NCBI GenBank assembly: GCA_938074585.1
Contig: CALJEW010000112.1
Span: forward strand, 1-5,369
DNA: 5,369 bases
Origin: an uncultured Rhodospirillales bacterium
Lineage (GTDB): Bacteria; Pseudomonadota; Alphaproteobacteria; Rhodospirillales; Casp-alpha2
Reading direction: 5' to 3'
Positions 5,217 to 5,369 of this stretch are shown here, piece by piece. The notes under the pieces were generated by a model that was not told the DNA's origin, made no database searches, and worked only from the letters and a program-made list of their open reading frames with translations. The position numbers and the translations under genes are program-made. Each line of letters starts with the position of its first letter. The first letter of the stretch is position 1.

Positions 5217-5369
5217 ATGCCCCTATCAAACAATCTTCAAAGACGCTATAACGGCGTTTACTATCTCCGTGTCTTTATTCCAGCAGCCTTAGTTCCTCAA
5301 TTTGGACGGAAAGAGGTAACTCACAGCTTGAGAACAACTTGCCATAGCCATGCGGAGCGATTTGCCATT
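5217..5369 (+). CDS. Tyrosine-recombinase integrase, N-terminal fragment (runs off right edge)
   Basis: ATG 5217 opens 51 codons without a stop up to the window edge. The protein begins MPLSNNLQRRYNGVYYLR, continues VFIPAALVPQFGRKEVTHSL, and ends RTTCHSHAERFAI. The pattern R-x-G-x-Y-Y-x-R-x-x-[IV]-P, then L-x-x-x-[FI]-G-[RK]-x-E-[VI]-x-x-S-L-x-T, then H-A-x-x, is the small N-terminal domain (DUF6538 type) that precedes the core-binding and catalytic domains in many phage and island integrases. The catalytic R-H-R-Y residues would lie outside the window, so activity cannot be assessed. AAGGTG six bases upstream supports the start, although it is buried in a hairpin. I see no promoter of its own in the 86 nt after the tRNA. 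Family membership is inferred from 51 residues plus the tRNA-adjacent position. Confidence 0.78.
   Translation, partial: MPLSNNLQRRYNGVYYLRVFIPAALVPQFGRKEVTHSLRTTCHSHAERFAI

Larger units (their letters stand above)
5131..5369 (+). mobile_element. Left end of an integrated genetic element
   Basis: Everything after the tRNA CCA appears to be foreign: a structured 86-nt leader and then a tyrosine-integrase gene that runs off the right edge. The integrase uses codons such as AGA and CTA that are rare in the neighbouring rpoD. Whether this is a prophage, genomic island or integrative conjugative element cannot be told, because no cargo is visible. Confidence 0.6.

Noticed and set aside
1..5369. 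CRISPR arrays, insertion sequences, toxin-antitoxin pairs or defence genes.
   Set aside because: No regularly spaced repeats, transposase motifs or such protein families are visible; the only mobile signal is the integrase at the right edge.

Overview
The window looks like the chromosome of an alphaproteobacterium of moderate GC content. The evidence is gene order and protein style: a divergent carA start, then a GatB/YqeY-domain gene, dnaG and rpoD, an arrangement typical of Alphaproteobacteria. All three complete proteins have alphaproteobacterial-type sequences. I cannot name the order or genus.

Layout. Positions 1-107 (minus) hold the first 35 codons of carA, which runs off the left edge. 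Positions 108-389 are a divergent intergenic region with a good sigma70-like promoter for the rightward genes, a weaker leftward promoter candidate and a perfect 15-bp palindrome. Positions 390-845 are the GatB/YqeY gene, 962-2812 primase (dnaG) and 2917-4923 the primary sigma factor (rpoD). This block links tRNA-related metabolism, replication priming and transcription initiation, and ends at a clear intrinsic terminator (4945-4978). An exact DnaA-box sequence lies just upstream of dnaG, beside a candidate promoter.

The right end changes character. A CAU-anticodon tRNA (5054-5130) has its own TATAAA promoter. Its acceptor stem points to tRNA-Ile2 (the lysidine-modified isoleucine tRNA) rather than tRNA-Met. 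From 87 nt past its CCA end, the first 51 codons of a tyrosine-recombinase-type integrase run off the window. This is the usual signature of a mobile element integrated at a tRNA 3' end. The 86 nt between tRNA and integrase fold almost completely into two adjacent hairpins, the second of which covers the integrase ribosome binding site.

Most of the window is ordinary housekeeping DNA. The parts worth a second look are the tRNA/integrase junction and the DnaA box at dnaG. The cargo of the mobile element lies beyond the window and cannot be judged here.
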